Part shown: one piece after another, positions 25,224 through 35,175 of the stretch
Position numbering within the stretch: position 1 is the stretch's first letter
Layout of the letters: each line of letters opens with the position of its first letter
DNA from: Plebeiibacterium marinum
GTDB lineage: Bacteria > Bacteroidota > Bacteroidia > Bacteroidales > Marinilabiliaceae
Direction: 5' to 3'
NCBI RefSeq assembly: GCF_026013615.1
Contig: NZ_JAPDPI010000040.1
Span: 1-48,509, forward strand
DNA: 48,509 nt
Notes under the pieces: model-generated
The model's database searches: none
Told to the model about the DNA's origin: nothing
Seen by the model: the letters and a program-made list of their open reading frames with translations, nothing else
Translations under genes and position numbers: made by a program

Positions 25224-26654
25224 ATGAAACAAAACATTTTATATCTACTACTGTTTCTTTTATCTTTTGGCATATTTTCTTGCGAAAGGGAATTTGAGTA
25301 TGCCAATGGACTAAATGGATTAAGTTTTTCGGTAGATACATTGATGTTTGATACCATTTTTTCATCGGTTGGTTCTGTTACCCGGAACTTTAGAATATAC
25401 AATCCTTACGATGAAGATCTCATTATAAATTCCATTGAACTTGCCAATGCGGATGCCAGTAACTTTAGACTGAATATTAATGGCTATGCCGAGAATTACA
25501 TGGAGGATGTTAAAATAAATTCTCACGATAGTCTGTATGTATTTGTTGACATTACAATAACCCCGGGAGATGAAAATTCGCCTTTTGTTGTAAGCGATTC
25601 GGTACTTGTATATACTGGCGACAAAACTCAGAGCGTAACCCTTGTTGCCTATGGCCAGGATGTGGTATTGCTAAAAGAGGAAAAGGTTAAAACCACCACT
25701 TTTACTGCCGACAAGCCTTATTTGATATATGATTATTTAATTGTTGACAGCCTTGAAACGCTGACCATTGAACCCGGAGCCCGATTGCATTTTTATAACG
25801 ACGCTGAGTTAATTGTTTTTGGGAGCATGCAGGTTGACGGGACTTACGAAGAACCTGTTCAGTTTTTAGGTCACCGTTTGGAAGAGTGGTACGAAGATAA
25901 ACCCGGACAATGGGGACAGATCCATTTTATGCCCGGAAGCTCAGATAGCTACATCAAACATGCAGAAATAAAAAATAGTCTCACCGGATTATTTGTTGAT
26001 TCTGTTGGTTTGGGAAAAGATTCCCCATTACTTATTGAAAACTCTATTATTAACCATATAACTGATTTTGGTATTATTGCCCAAAATTCCAATATAAAAA
26101 TAAGCAACTCCGTAATTGGAGATTGTGGTTATCATTCAGTAGCCCTTACCCTGGGAGGAATATATAATTTTTATCACTGCACTATAGCCAACTACTTTAA
26201 TTGGACATACAGAAGTACTCCAGCTTTATTTTTAAACAATTATTACATTGATGAAGATGGGAACGAAGTTATAAATCCTCTTATTGAGGCCAACTTTTAC
26301 AATAGCATCATCTATGGAAGAAACCATACCGAGCTAGGTTTTGATTTTATCGAAACTGAAGAAACAGAAGATTTGCCCGATAATGGTTTTAATTATTTGT
26401 TTAAAAACTGTTTGATCAAATCAGGAGAGATAGATATTAGCGATCCAAACAAATTTAAGTTTATTACGGCTAATGAAGACCCCAACTTTATAGATCCTTA
26501 CGGCTTTGAATATCAACTAGACACCCTATCCCCCTGCAAAGACATTGGAAACTTTGACATTGCCAGCGATTTTCCTTTTGACTTGTTAAATACCAACCGA
26601 ACAAAAGATTCTGGTCCTGACCTGGGGGCTTACGAACGAATTGAAGATGAATAA
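25224..26654 (+). CDS. Lipoprotein with Ig-like and parallel beta-helix domains
   Basis: 476 residues. A type II signal peptide (GIFSC lipobox, Cys about 20) is followed by a 'choice-of-anchor' type beta-sandwich (about 35-150: SVTRNFRIYNPYDEDLIINSI..., ITITPGDENSPF). Next comes a right-handed parallel beta-helix (about 180-400) with repeating short strands and Asn-rich turns (LIENSIINHITDFGIIAQNS), and a final GPDLGAYERIEDE, a common ending of such Bacteroidota surface proteins. Probably exposed on the cell surface, binding or cleaving a polymer; no catalytic triad can be assigned. It overlaps the next gene by 8 bases, so they are translated together. Confidence 0.88.
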   Translation: MKQNILYLLLFLLSFGIFSCEREFEYANGLNGLSFSVDTLMFDTIFSSVGSVTRNFRIYNPYDEDLIINSIELANADASNFRLNINGYAENYMEDVKINSHDSLYVFVDITITPGDENSPFVVSDSVLVYTGDKTQSVTLVAYGQDVVLLKEEKVKTTTFTADKPYLIYDYLIVDSLETLTIEPGARLHFYNDAELIVFGSMQVDGTYEEPVQFLGHRLEEWYEDKPGQWGQIHFMPGSSDSYIKHAEIKNSLTGLFVDSVGLGKDSPLLIENSIINHITDFGIIAQNSNIKISNSVIGDCGYHSVALTLGGIYNFYHCTIANYFNWTYRSTPALFLNNYYIDEDGNEVINPLIEANFYNSIIYGRNHTELGFDFIETEETEDLPDNGFNYLFKNCLIKSGEIDISDPNKFKFITANEDPNFIDPYGFEYQLDTLSPCKDIGNFDIASDFPFDLLNTNRTKDSGPDLGAYERIEDE

Positions 26655-27660
26655 AAAAAACTTTACATCAAACCTTCTTATTTTCTTTCTATCCATACTC
26701 TCTCAAAACATTTATGGTCAACACAAAGATGAAATAGGAGTCCTGTTCTATAATGTAGAAAACCTATTTGACACTTATGATGATACCATAAAAACAGATG
26801 AAGAGTTTTTACCTGAAGGCGCCAGGAAATGGAATTATAAAAAATACAACCAAAAGATAAATCACATTGGACGTGTTATATTTGAATCAGGCCAATGGAA
26901 CCTCCCGGTTATTATTGGGCTTTGTGAAATTGAGAACTCCGGGGTTCTAAAAGATTTAATCTTTTCCACAGGATTATCTAAACTATCGTACAACTATATC
27001 CATTATGAATCAAGCGACAAAAGAGGCATCGATGTAGCCTTACTCTATAAATCAAAGCAGTTTACACCTCTGGAATCCAGACCTGTTAAAATAAACTTTA
27101 GTTCAGACAGCAGGCCAACCCGGGATATCCTGTATACATACGGACTTTATAATGAATCCATTCCCTTGCATATTTTTGTTTGTCATTTTCCTTCGAGGTA
27201 CGGTGGCGTAATGGAAAGCCAGCACAAAAGGGTATTAGCAGCACAGACTTTGTGCGACACGATCAATCAGATCAATAAACTTGACAAATTGGCTAATATT
27301 ATAGTAATGGGTGATTTTAACGACAATCCCAACGATATAAGCATATGTCAAATTATTAAAGAAACAAACCTTGTTAACCTGTCGACAAATATGAAGTCGC
27401 TCAACAATTCGCAGGGAACCTTGAAGCATAAATTTGAATGGAATATATTTGACCAAATGCTGGTATCTGAGAATTTAAACGACAGTACCAACGATATGTC
27501 AATTTCAGATAACCTTATGTTACAGGATTTCGAATTCCTGCTTGAAGACGATCTCAGTTACACCGGAAAGAAACCCTACAGAACCTATATCGGATACAAG
27601 TACAATAACGGATATAGTGATCACCTACCTATTTTACTAAAATTAAATCCCAATCGATAA
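26647..27660 (+). CDS. Secreted endonuclease/exonuclease/phosphatase-fold protein
   Basis: 337 residues from the ATG at 26647, which lies within the last codons of the previous gene; a TTG six bases upstream is unneeded. A signal peptide (YGQ) precedes an EEP domain. It shows FYNVENLFDT (Asn of motif 1), CEIEN (metal-binding Glu), VMGDFNDNP (catalytic Asp/Asn) and the C-terminal SDHLPI (general-base His). Members cut DNA/RNA or sugar/lipid phosphates. Export points to a nuclease or phosphodiesterase used in nutrient (phosphate, nucleotide) scavenging. Translational coupling with the beta-helix lipoprotein suggests a joint surface function. Confidence 0.9.
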   Translation: MNKKNFTSNLLIFFLSILSQNIYGQHKDEIGVLFYNVENLFDTYDDTIKTDEEFLPEGARKWNYKKYNQKINHIGRVIFESGQWNLPVIIGLCEIENSGVLKDLIFSTGLSKLSYNYIHYESSDKRGIDVALLYKSKQFTPLESRPVKINFSSDSRPTRDILYTYGLYNESIPLHIFVCHFPSRYGGVMESQHKRVLAAQTLCDTINQINKLDKLANIIVMGDFNDNPNDISICQIIKETNLVNLSTNMKSLNNSQGTLKHKFEWNIFDQMLVSENLNDSTNDMSISDNLMLQDFEFLLEDDLSYTGKKPYRTYIGYKYNNGYSDHLPILLKLNPNR

Positions 27661-27661
27661 C

Positions 27662-28177
27662 TTATATTAAGTTTTGCCTTACCCACTCATACATAGCAAC
27701 GCCACAGGCATGAGAAACATTCATGGATTTAATGGCTCCCACCATTGGTATATGAACCGCCTGCGAACACTTTTGCACCAATTCATCCGCAAGCCCATAA
27801 ATTTCATTCCCCAGCAAAAACGCCACCTTTCCTTTCAAGTTTGACAGGAAGATGTTATTGGAATTATCAGCTGTTTCTATTGCTACCAGTTCATATCCGG
27901 CATCAATACTATCCATCCAGCAATCTTCAGAAACAAAGGACCACTCCACCTGACCTTGAGCTGCGCCTGCCACTTTTTTAATCTTGCTTGCCCTAACAGA
28001 TAGTTCATCCCCAACGAAAATTACTTTTCTGCATCCGAAGTTTGATGCCAGTCGAATAATATGCCCCATATTTTCAGGAGATTTTAATTGATAGGCAACA
28101 ATAATTGGGCCTTCGTTGCCTAAGGAGTATTCTCTGGTTTCAAATAATAAGGAAGACTTTGTTGATTTATTTTTCAT
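27662..28177 (-). CDS. SpoU/TrmH-family RNA 2'-O-ribose methyltransferase
   Basis: 171 residues, a minimal SPOUT fold. Motif 1 is SPENMGHIIRLASNFG, motif 2 FLLGNEIYGL, and motif 3 with the trefoil-knot SAM site is IPMVGAIKSMNVSHACGVAMYE. The short length, without an extra RNA-binding domain, fits TrmL/TrmH-type tRNA methyltransferases more than rRNA RlmB. The exact target base cannot be told. It is the second gene after cca, whose stop it nearly abuts (1 base), so the pair forms a tRNA-processing operon. Convergent with the EEP gene 1 base away. Confidence 0.88.
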   Translation of the reverse strand: MKNKSTKSSLLFETREYSLGNEGPIIVAYQLKSPENMGHIIRLASNFGCRKVIFVGDELSVRASKIKKVAGAAQGQVEWSFVSEDCWMDSIDAGYELVAIETADNSNNIFLSNLKGKVAFLLGNEIYGLADELVQKCSQAVHIPMVGAIKSMNVSHACGVAMYEWVRQNLI

Positions 28178-28178
28178 C

Positions 28179-29597
28179 TTACTTTAATACTAACCCCTTT
28201 TCTTTTCCCAGTTTTAGCATAAGCCCGTAGGCTTGTTCTCTTTCGTTTTCAATATCCCCATCCAAAATGGCATCCTTAATGGCAGTTTTAATATCTCCAA
28301 TTTCTCTGCAAGGCCCAATTCCAAATGCCTCCATAATATCTTCACCAGAAACCGGGGGTTGAAAATTTCTGACCCGATCTTTTTCCTCAATCTCTTTAAG
28401 TTTCCTTCTAACAATTTTGAAGTTTTTCATAAAGCGTTTTACTTTATCTTCATTTTTAGAAGTAATATCAGCTTCGCACAAGGTCATTAACGAATCAATA
28501 TCATCTCCTGCATCAAAAAGCAAACGTCTTACCGCAGAATCCGTAACTATATCCTCCGACAAAACGATAGGGCGCATGTGCAGATATACCATTTTCTGTA
28601 CAAACTTCATCTTTTCGTTCAAAGGAAACTTCATGCGCTTAAAAATCCTGGGAATCATTTTTTGTCCCAAATGATTGTGCCCATGAAAAGTCCAACCCAG
28701 TTTTTCGTCATATCTCTTTGTTGCCGGTTTTGCAATATCATGAAAAATAGCAGCCCACCTTAACCAAACATCATCAGTATTAGGCACTATCCTATCCAAA
28801 ACTGCTAAAGTATGGTAAAAATTATCTTTATGTTTCCTGCCCCCTTTTTCCTCAACTCCTTTGAGTTGCTGCAACTCGGGCATAATAATATTCAACAATC
28901 CGGTTATCTCCAGTAGCTTAAATCCAACGGAAGGGCGTTCGGCCATCATCATTTTGTTTAACTCGTCAACAATGCGTTCGCCTGAAACAATGCCAATACG
29001 CTCTTTATTATTCTTTATTCCCTCAAGGGTTTGATCCTCAATCCTAAAGTTAAACCTGGTTGCAAAACGAATGGCCCTCATCATACGCAATGGGTCATCC
29101 GAGAATGTAATATCCGGATCCAATGGTGTACGTATAACCCCATTATCCAAATCTTCTTCCCCGTTAAAGGGGTCAACCAACTGACCAAAAGTGTTTTTAT
29201 TCAAACTTATTGCCAGGGCATTAATGGTAAAATCCCTTCTATTCTGATCATCCTCAATAGTGCCATCCTCAACAATTGGCTTTCTTGAATTTCTTTGATA
29301 GGATTCTTTTCTGGCTCCAACAAACTCAACTTCTTCATCCCGGAACTTGAACATCGCTGTGCCAAAATTTCTAAATACAGACACCTTTAGTTTTCCCAGT
29401 TTTGCTGCAACTTTCTCAGCCATATCAATACCACTCCCTCTGACTACAATGTCAATATCCTTTGAAGGCTTGCCCAAAAGAATATCCCTAACATATCCTC
29501 CAATAACATATGTTTCAACACCCTCCTGATCTGCAACAGCCCTAACTGCCTTAAAAACTGTACTATCAAGGTGTTTATTTACGTTTATCTCTGCCAT
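28179..29597 (-). CDS. cca: CCA tRNA nucleotidyltransferase with HD domain
   Basis: 472 residues. It adds or repairs the 3' CCA end of tRNA. The class II nucleotidyltransferase head has [19 protein letters not shown] (residues ~28-46, with the metal Asp pair) and [12 protein letters not shown] for nucleotide selection. The neck and body include [15 protein letters not shown]. The C-terminal half has an HD phosphohydrolase segment ([10 protein letters not shown]), as in many bacterial enzymes with 2',3'-cyclic phosphodiesterase activity. First gene of an operon with the SpoU methyltransferase. Confidence 0.94.
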   Translation of the reverse strand: MAEINVNKHLDSTVFKAVRAVADQEGVETYVIGGYVRDILLGKPSKDIDIVVRGSGIDMAEKVAAKLGKLKVSVFRNFGTAMFKFRDEEVEFVGARKESYQRNSRKPIVEDGTIEDDQNRRDFTINALAISLNKNTFGQLVDPFNGEEDLDNGVIRTPLDPDITFSDDPLRMMRAIRFATRFNFRIEDQTLEGIKNNKERIGIVSGERIVDELNKMMMAERPSVGFKLLEITGLLNIIMPELQQLKGVEEKGGRKHKDNFYHTLAVLDRIVPNTDDVWLRWAAIFHDIAKPATKRYDEKLGWTFHGHNHLGQKMIPRIFKRMKFPLNEKMKFVQKMVYLHMRPIVLSEDIVTDSAVRRLLFDAGDDIDSLMTLCEADITSKNEDKVKRFMKNFKIVRRKLKEIEEKDRVRNFQPPVSGEDIMEAFGIGPCREIGDIKTAIKDAILDGDIENEREQAYGLMLKLGKEKGLVLK

Positions 29598-29726
29598 ATT
29601 CTGTATTTAGGATGACAAAATTACAATATATTTATTGGATAATAACATAAAATGATCGTTCATAGTTTAATAACAGTAGTGAACTTTTTCAATTCTATTA
29701 CAAAGGCCCTCAATAGACATATTACC

Positions 29727-32700
29727 TTAGCCTTTCATTCTGACTAGGTCTTTAAGCTCTGCATTAGATAAATCTCCAATCCACTTTTCTCCAGTTGATA
29801 CAGCTAAATCAGCCAAATGCTTTTTATCAAGAAGCATTTCGTTAATCTTTTCTTCAAAAGTTCCCTTGGAAATCATGCGGTGAACCAATACATTTTTTTG
29901 CTGACCGATACGAAAAGCCCGGTCGGTCGCCTGTGCTTCAACAGCCGGATTCCACCATAAATCGTAATGAACAACATGATTGGCTGCGGTTAAGTTTAAT
30001 CCTGTACCTCCTGCTTTTATGGAAAGGATGAAGATTTTTTTATGCTTTTTAGTCTGGAAGGCTTCAACCATTTCATCCCTTTTTTGACGAGAGACACCAC
30101 CATGTAAGAACAATGGCTTATTGTCAAAAACATTTTCTAATATACGTACAAGAATTTGTCCCATTTCTTTATATTGAGTGAATATCAGTACTTTTTCATC
30201 ACTTTCGCATATAGAGCGAAGTAACTGAATAAGCATCTCGGTTTTTCCTGATAATTCTACACGGTCATCTTCTTTTTTTAGAAACTGTGACGGGTGGTTA
30301 CATACTTGCTTTAATGCAGTCATCATTTTTAGTACCAGTCCTTTTCTTTCGATAGAGTCTTCTTCCGTATTTTCAAGCGTTTCCATCATTGAATCAACTA
30401 CATTCTGGTACAGTGCGGTTTGTTCTTTGGCTAGTTCAATAAAACAATCATGTTCAATTTTTTCCGGCAAATCAGATATGATTGATTTATCGGTTTTTAA
30501 CCTTCTGAGGATAAACGGTTCGGTTATCTTCCTGAACCTTTCAAGTTGTTCCCCATTATTGTCATTCTCGATAGGAGAGGCAAAAGCTTTCTTGAAAAAT
30601 TTTGCAGAACCCAAGTAGCCTTTATTAACAAAATCGAATAAACTCCAATATTCACTAAGCCTGTTTTCAACCGGAGTTCCACTCATAGCGATTTTAACAT
30701 CAGCTTTTAATTTTTTAACTGCTTTTGTCTGTTCTGTTCCCGGATTTTTTATGTTCTGAGCTTCGTCAATGGCAACGAGTTCCCATTTTACCTTTTGAAA
30801 TTTTGATGCATCGCTACGTAACATTCCATAGGACGTAATTACCAAATCACATCCATCGGTTTTAAACTCCCGTTTTGCTCCATGATATATATGAGGTAAC
30901 AATTGTGGTGCAAATCTTTCAATCTCCTTCTGCCAGTTAGTAATCAACGTTGTAGGAACAACAATCAATGCTTTTTTCTTTTCAAAACGACCTTCATTTT
31001 TGAATTGTAGTAATAAACTGATGACTTGCAATGTTTTTCCAAGTCCCATATCATCAGCAATAATGCTTCCAAAGCCTACTTTACTATTGTTGTATAACCA
31101 TTGATATCCACGTTCCTGATATGGACGCAATGTTGCATTCAATTCGGCAGGAGATGCAATTCGGTCACTTTGTAGTAATTCATTAATGAGCTCCTTTGCT
31201 GTATCTGAAATGGATATTTTTGCTTCCTGATATTCTTCTGTTAAGGCTGATTGAAGCAATTCTGCATGGGAGAGCTGTTTTTCTGCATCCAGGTTAGCAA
31301 GCATGGTTGATACTTCTTTTTGGTCAACCAGCACATATTCTCCCTTAATATTTACAACTCCTGATGTACCGTCAACCATTTTTTTAAATTCACCTACTGG
31401 AATGGTTTTGTCACCAATGGCTATTTGCCATTCAAATTGCAGCATTTCATTAAGGTTAAAGTAGCTTTTGCCTGTAGAACCTGAGCTATTGCTTTCTAGT
31501 TTTAGAGAAGCTTTTGGTCGTGCCAGGCTTTTAAGTGAATTAGGCAATAAAATACGAATGCCTAATAATTTAACTATTGGCAAAATATTTAACAGAACTT
31601 CGGCAAAGGTATCTGAATCAAAGAAAAGTTGTTCTTTACCTGAGGATGAAATTAATGGTTTTATTGCCGAAAAATCATGCGATAAACTTGCCAGTGATTG
31701 AAATAATGATGTTTTAAATTTATTGTATGCCTTGTTGTTAATAAAATCATTAAGCGATATCGGTTTCTGCAAGGAATCCTTACGATCTTCGACCCATATC
31801 TGAAACTCAAAGCTGTTTTCTTCCGGTTTATCATCAATTTTAATCAACGGAACGTAAGGTTTTTCACCTATAAAAAACCGTTGCAAGTATTGATGAATGG
31901 CTTCCGGCATTTGTTTTTCGCCAAGTTGATTAAATGAATAACATTTGTTCCTGAAAAATAACTGTTCAATTTTTGTTTCTAAATACTGAGTTGTCCTAGC
32001 CTGAACTGAGTTATTCTCCTTTATATAATGGGTTAAAAAAAGAGACACAAGTGTTATGCACTGTTCCCGTATCGACAGATATTTATGTTTTTTTGCATTA
32101 ATATATACTTTAACCAATTCAAGAGAGATGCCTTGTTCAAGCATATTAAGTAGTGCATTAACTTCTTCGTTTATGATAGCCGGAATCCATCGAATGACAT
32201 TCTCATTTTTCTTTAATGCCAGTATTTGCGGCAAGAAGGCTCCATTTTCGGCAAGTTTAACGCTTAAATGCCAGGCCCTGTACAAAGCTTTTAAATCAGA
32301 TGATAATCGTTGCTCATATTTTTTGGGCAATCTTGCCAGGAAATTAATCATAGAATCAATTCCATAATCATCGACTGTATCAAAAACCAAATCCCCATTA
32401 TCTGAATGGAAAATTGCTTTTTGAAAAGAAGAATCATCATTTATGAATAATTCAACCGTTTCAATGGATTCAAAAGCCTTAAGTTCCAATCCTTCCTCTT
32501 CTTTACCCAATAATGTTTTCGAATAACGCGATACGGCTTTAAAGTTTTTGCGCAACAACGGAACAAAAGGTTTATCGTAAAAGATGCTCCTGGGTTCGAG
32601 CAATGATAACAGCTTGTCAGTTTGAGGCGTTATTTTCGACAAATCAAAGTGTGCACTATCTTCTTTTATTTCGTTAACATGCTCGGGTGCACCATCCAAT

Positions 32701-33257
32701 AGTTGTTGCTGAAAATCCGGGATATCCATCTCTTTTTCAAGAGTCATACCAGTTTTTGTCAGTTCCTTAAGAATATCCAAACCATGTAACTGAAAAATCA
32801 AAAAGGGGTTTCTGTCAATTTCAGCCGAAATCATATAAATAACCGATGCCAGATGTTTACACGGGACTGCCCAATCCGGACACGAACATTGCATGTCAAA
32901 ATCAGACCACTTATTGGGGAATACTGCAATATGATGCTCTTTTGCTATTTCGTTTAACTCGTGGGGCAACTCCCTGTTAAGCAAATGAGAGAGCAACAAA
33001 GGGTCTTGGCTAATGGCTTGTAATAACTTCTTTTTCTCTGCATCGGTAAACAATGGCACTGTAACCAAAACCTTGTATGGTGTGCGACGGCTTCCTTTAA
33101 CCTTGGCTTCTATTCTGTTATTAATAATATTAATGGACGCCACATAACCATTCCGGGCATAACTTCTACCTCTGGGTAATCGGTTTGAATAGTCAATATC
33201 AGTTAGGGCTTTTAGAAAGTGTTCACCCCACCAGGTTTTTCCAAATTGTTGTGCCAT
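29727..33257 (-). CDS. SWIM-type zinc finger SNF2 helicase
   Basis: 1176 residues. The N-terminal SWIM zinc finger is CSCPDWAVPCKH (near 122-134). A long helical middle follows, then a SNF2 ATPase with Walker A DDMGLGKTLQ (near 730), Walker B DEAQN (near 830), SGTPVENRLSEYWSLFDF, and a C-terminal helicase lobe with FLHGGVSRQKRDEMV and the arginine-finger motif ATDRAFRIGQ (near 1117). It is a Rad54/HepA-like dsDNA translocase, probably remodelling protein-DNA complexes. It lies beside a decayed type I restriction locus, but such SNF2 proteins are widespread, so I would not assign it to defence on that basis. Single gene with a 100-base upstream spacer. Confidence 0.93.
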   Translation of the reverse strand: MAQQFGKTWWGEHFLKALTDIDYSNRLPRGRSYARNGYVASINIINNRIEAKVKGSRRTPYKVLVTVPLFTDAEKKKLLQAISQDPLLLSHLLNRELPHELNEIAKEHHIAVFPNKWSDFDMQCSCPDWAVPCKHLASVIYMISAEIDRNPFLIFQLHGLDILKELTKTGMTLEKEMDIPDFQQQLLDGAPEHVNEIKEDSAHFDLSKITPQTDKLLSLLEPRSIFYDKPFVPLLRKNFKAVSRYSKTLLGKEEEGLELKAFESIETVELFINDDSSFQKAIFHSDNGDLVFDTVDDYGIDSMINFLARLPKKYEQRLSSDLKALYRAWHLSVKLAENGAFLPQILALKKNENVIRWIPAIINEEVNALLNMLEQGISLELVKVYINAKKHKYLSIREQCITLVSLFLTHYIKENNSVQARTTQYLETKIEQLFFRNKCYSFNQLGEKQMPEAIHQYLQRFFIGEKPYVPLIKIDDKPEENSFEFQIWVEDRKDSLQKPISLNDFINNKAYNKFKTSLFQSLASLSHDFSAIKPLISSSGKEQLFFDSDTFAEVLLNILPIVKLLGIRILLPNSLKSLARPKASLKLESNSSGSTGKSYFNLNEMLQFEWQIAIGDKTIPVGEFKKMVDGTSGVVNIKGEYVLVDQKEVSTMLANLDAEKQLSHAELLQSALTEEYQEAKISISDTAKELINELLQSDRIASPAELNATLRPYQERGYQWLYNNSKVGFGSIIADDMGLGKTLQVISLLLQFKNEGRFEKKKALIVVPTTLITNWQKEIERFAPQLLPHIYHGAKREFKTDGCDLVITSYGMLRSDASKFQKVKWELVAIDEAQNIKNPGTEQTKAVKKLKADVKIAMSGTPVENRLSEYWSLFDFVNKGYLGSAKFFKKAFASPIENDNNGEQLERFRKITEPFILRRLKTDKSIISDLPEKIEHDCFIELAKEQTALYQNVVDSMMETLENTEEDSIERKGLVLKMMTALKQVCNHPSQFLKKEDDRVELSGKTEMLIQLLRSICESDEKVLIFTQYKEMGQILVRILENVFDNKPLFLHGGVSRQKRDEMVEAFQTKKHKKIFILSIKAGGTGLNLTAANHVVHYDLWWNPAVEAQATDRAFRIGQQKNVLVHRMISKGTFEEKINEMLLDKKHLADLAVSTGEKWIGDLSNAELKDLVRMKG

Positions 33258-33360
33258 TGTTTAAATAAGATGTGCGATTTATTTTGTTGTTTTTTTTTAA
33301 CTCCGTGCTATTCCACTAATAAATGTATCAACAAAGTCAATATTTTATTTTCTTTCTTCA

Positions 33361-34176
33361 TTATTCTTCGAGTTTGTTAGGTAGGTTATCGGAGAGCAAA
33401 ATTTTCATTTGCTGAATAGCAATCTGGTTTAGTTTTCCTAAGCGTTCAGATTGCGAGATGCCTTCGTTAATAAAAACAGCGTTTAAATTTTCAAGGTTAG
33501 CCAAACACACCAACTGACTAACATTAGCAAAATCTCTTATATTTCCTTTTTCGTCAGGGTTTTCGTCACGCCATTGTTTTGCAGTTTTTCCAAACAATGC
33601 CATATTTAACACATCGGCTTCGTTGGCATAAATATGACTTATTTGTACAGGAGTTAAATCTTTTGGAATCAAATTCTCTTTTATGGCATCGGTATGTATG
33701 CGGTAATTTATTTTGGTTAGGTTGCGCCTAATATCCCATCCAAGTTGTTTTAATTCCTCATCTTTAAGTCTTTGAAACTCTTTGATTAGGTAAATTTTAA
33801 ATTGTGGAGAAACCCATGATGCAAATTCAAAAGCAATATCCTTATGTGCATATGTTCCTCCATATCTGCCAGCTTTTGCAATAATTCCAATGGAATTGGT
33901 TTTTGTTACCCATTGTTTTACTGAGAGTACAAAACGGTTTAAGCCTGCTTGGTTTTTAATTCCCTCGAATTCGGGGGAATTAAAATCGGGGTTATAAATC
34001 TCTTCCCAGATACCTAAAAATTCAATGGTATTTTTGTTACGTAACCATTTTTCAATCAAAGCCAAACCATTTTCGATATCTCTTACCATATCAGTTAAAG
34101 AAATATAATCCTGTTCCTTGTTGTGCAGCACGGCTATTTCACTACCTTGAACAACTATCTTTTTGTTTTTCTTCAT
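33361..34176 (-). CDS. KilA-N domain protein linked to a type I restriction relic
   Basis: 271 residues. The N-terminal ~110 are a KilA-N DNA-binding domain (DYISLTDMVR, IEKWLRNKNTIEFLGIWEEI, GGTYAHKDIAFEFASWVSPQFK). The C-terminal part is helical with IAQQ-type segments typical of KilA-N/Rha-like genes carried in restriction islands. Such genes often sit between hsdM and hsdS. Here it follows the 3' end of a broken hsdM by 27 bases and no hsdS or hsdR follows, so it is a survivor of that locus. Full-length and without frameshifts. Cellular role unknown. Confidence 0.88.
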   Translation of the reverse strand: MKKNKKIVVQGSEIAVLHNKEQDYISLTDMVRDIENGLALIEKWLRNKNTIEFLGIWEEIYNPDFNSPEFEGIKNQAGLNRFVLSVKQWVTKTNSIGIIAKAGRYGGTYAHKDIAFEFASWVSPQFKIYLIKEFQRLKDEELKQLGWDIRRNLTKINYRIHTDAIKENLIPKDLTPVQISHIYANEADVLNMALFGKTAKQWRDENPDEKGNIRDFANVSQLVCLANLENLNAVFINEGISQSERLGKLNQIAIQQMKILLSDNLPNKLEE

Positions 34177-34203
34177 TTTAAAATGCTTTGAGATAAAGTA
34201 AGA

Positions 34204-34630
34204 TTAACTAAATACAAGTCCCAATTCCTGAAAATAGCCGTTGATTTCAGTGTCCAGTTCTGAGCGTTTGGCTTCCAGTGTTTTTATTTCTTGCATTACA
34301 GCATTAATATCCACAGATTCTTCTTCTTCAAAAGTATCTACATAACGAGGGATATTCAGGTTATAATCGTTTTCAGCAATTTCTTTTAACGAAGCGAGAT
34401 ATGAGTACTTCTCTTTTTCTTCCCTGTTTCGGTAGGTGTTTATTATTTCCTCTACATCACTATCTCTTAATTCGTTTTGATTACCAACTTTAATAAAGTG
34501 GTCGTCTCCACTTGCATCAATAAAAACCGAGAATGTAATCCCGGTAATCGTCTGCGCTAATCTTTCCTCGTAACAAATTTGCAATCCCCCAAAGTTGGGC
34601 TTCGAGTTGTTTCTTCTGGTCTTCTGACAT
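34204..34630 (-). pseudogene. hsdM: hsdM (type I DNA methyltransferase) with a large internal deletion
   Basis: From an ATG at 34630, 37 codons encode a normal HsdM N-terminus (MSEDQKKQLEAQLWGIANLL then DYRDYILGFY) before a TGA at 34519-34517. In another frame the following bases encode an HsdM C-terminus: IDASGDDHF, NQNELRDSDVEEIINTYRNREE, NIPRYVDTFEEEESVDI and ELDTEINGYFQELGLVF. The whole catalytic core (SAM-binding and NPPY motifs, roughly 350 residues) is missing, and the join near 34519-34527 lies in a run of T on the coding strand. The methylase is therefore dead. The downstream frame could still give a ~126-residue product, but its first 21 residues are out-of-frame. Confidence 0.88.
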
Positions 34631-34740
34631 ATATTTTGTGATTTAAAATCCTAAATGAAAAGCGCTAAAGATATTGCTTTTAGATAAGAAAACCACAAAC
34701 AAAGCACAATGAACTATCTCACAAAGCTATACAAAAGGAC

Positions 34741-34775
34741 AAAAAAACTCCCGATTAAAATAACCGGGAGTTTTT
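34741..34775 (-). terminator. Terminator after the HU gene
   Basis: On the minus strand ACTCCCGGTTA and TAATCGGGAGT form an 11-bp stem (one wobble-like mismatch) followed by seven T. T-runs on both strands would let it work in both directions. Confidence 0.88.
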
Positions 34776-34804
34776 ATATGTTTTATAGCCTTGTAGGCTG
34801 TACC

Positions 34805-35077
34805 TTAATTAATAGTTTCGTCTAAAGCCTTACCTGGTTTAAACTTAGCTACTTTTTTAGCTGCAATTTGAATTTCTTTTCCTGTTTGAGGGTTTCTGCC
34901 GGTACGTGCTGCACGTTCGCTGATAGAGAATGTTCCAAATCCAATTAACTGAACGCTTTCTCCTTTAGCTAATGCATTTTTGATTGCTTCTGTTGTTGCG
35001 TTTAAAGCTTTTTCTGAATCTGCTTTTGATAATCCACTTTCTGATGCTATTGCATTTACAAATTCTTGTTTATTCAT
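34805..35077 (-). CDS. hup: HU-family DNA-binding protein
   Basis: 90 residues, the standard HU length: MNKQEFVNAIASESGLSKAD helix-turn-helix dimer core, then the arm region FGTFSISERAARTGRNPQTGKEI and a final KFKPGKALDETIN. It binds and bends DNA as a homodimer and compacts the nucleoid. Single gene with its own terminator; codon use is restricted, as in highly expressed genes. Confidence 0.95.
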   Translation of the reverse strand: MNKQEFVNAIASESGLSKADSEKALNATTEAIKNALAKGESVQLIGFGTFSISERAARTGRNPQTGKEIQIAAKKVAKFKPGKALDETIN

Positions 35078-35175
35078 CTCTTTATAGTATTTGATTGAGT
35101 TAATTAATCAGTGCAATATAGCTGTTAATTTGGTTTTTTTCATTGAAATATTCTAAAAATTATAAAAAAGGAAAA

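Noticed and set aside
29727-34630. SNF2 helicase plus KilA-N and hsdM as one defence system
   Set aside because: The SNF2 gene is a common chromosomal SWIM/SNF2 type, separated by its own spacer, and the methylase is dead; linkage alone does not support a working system.
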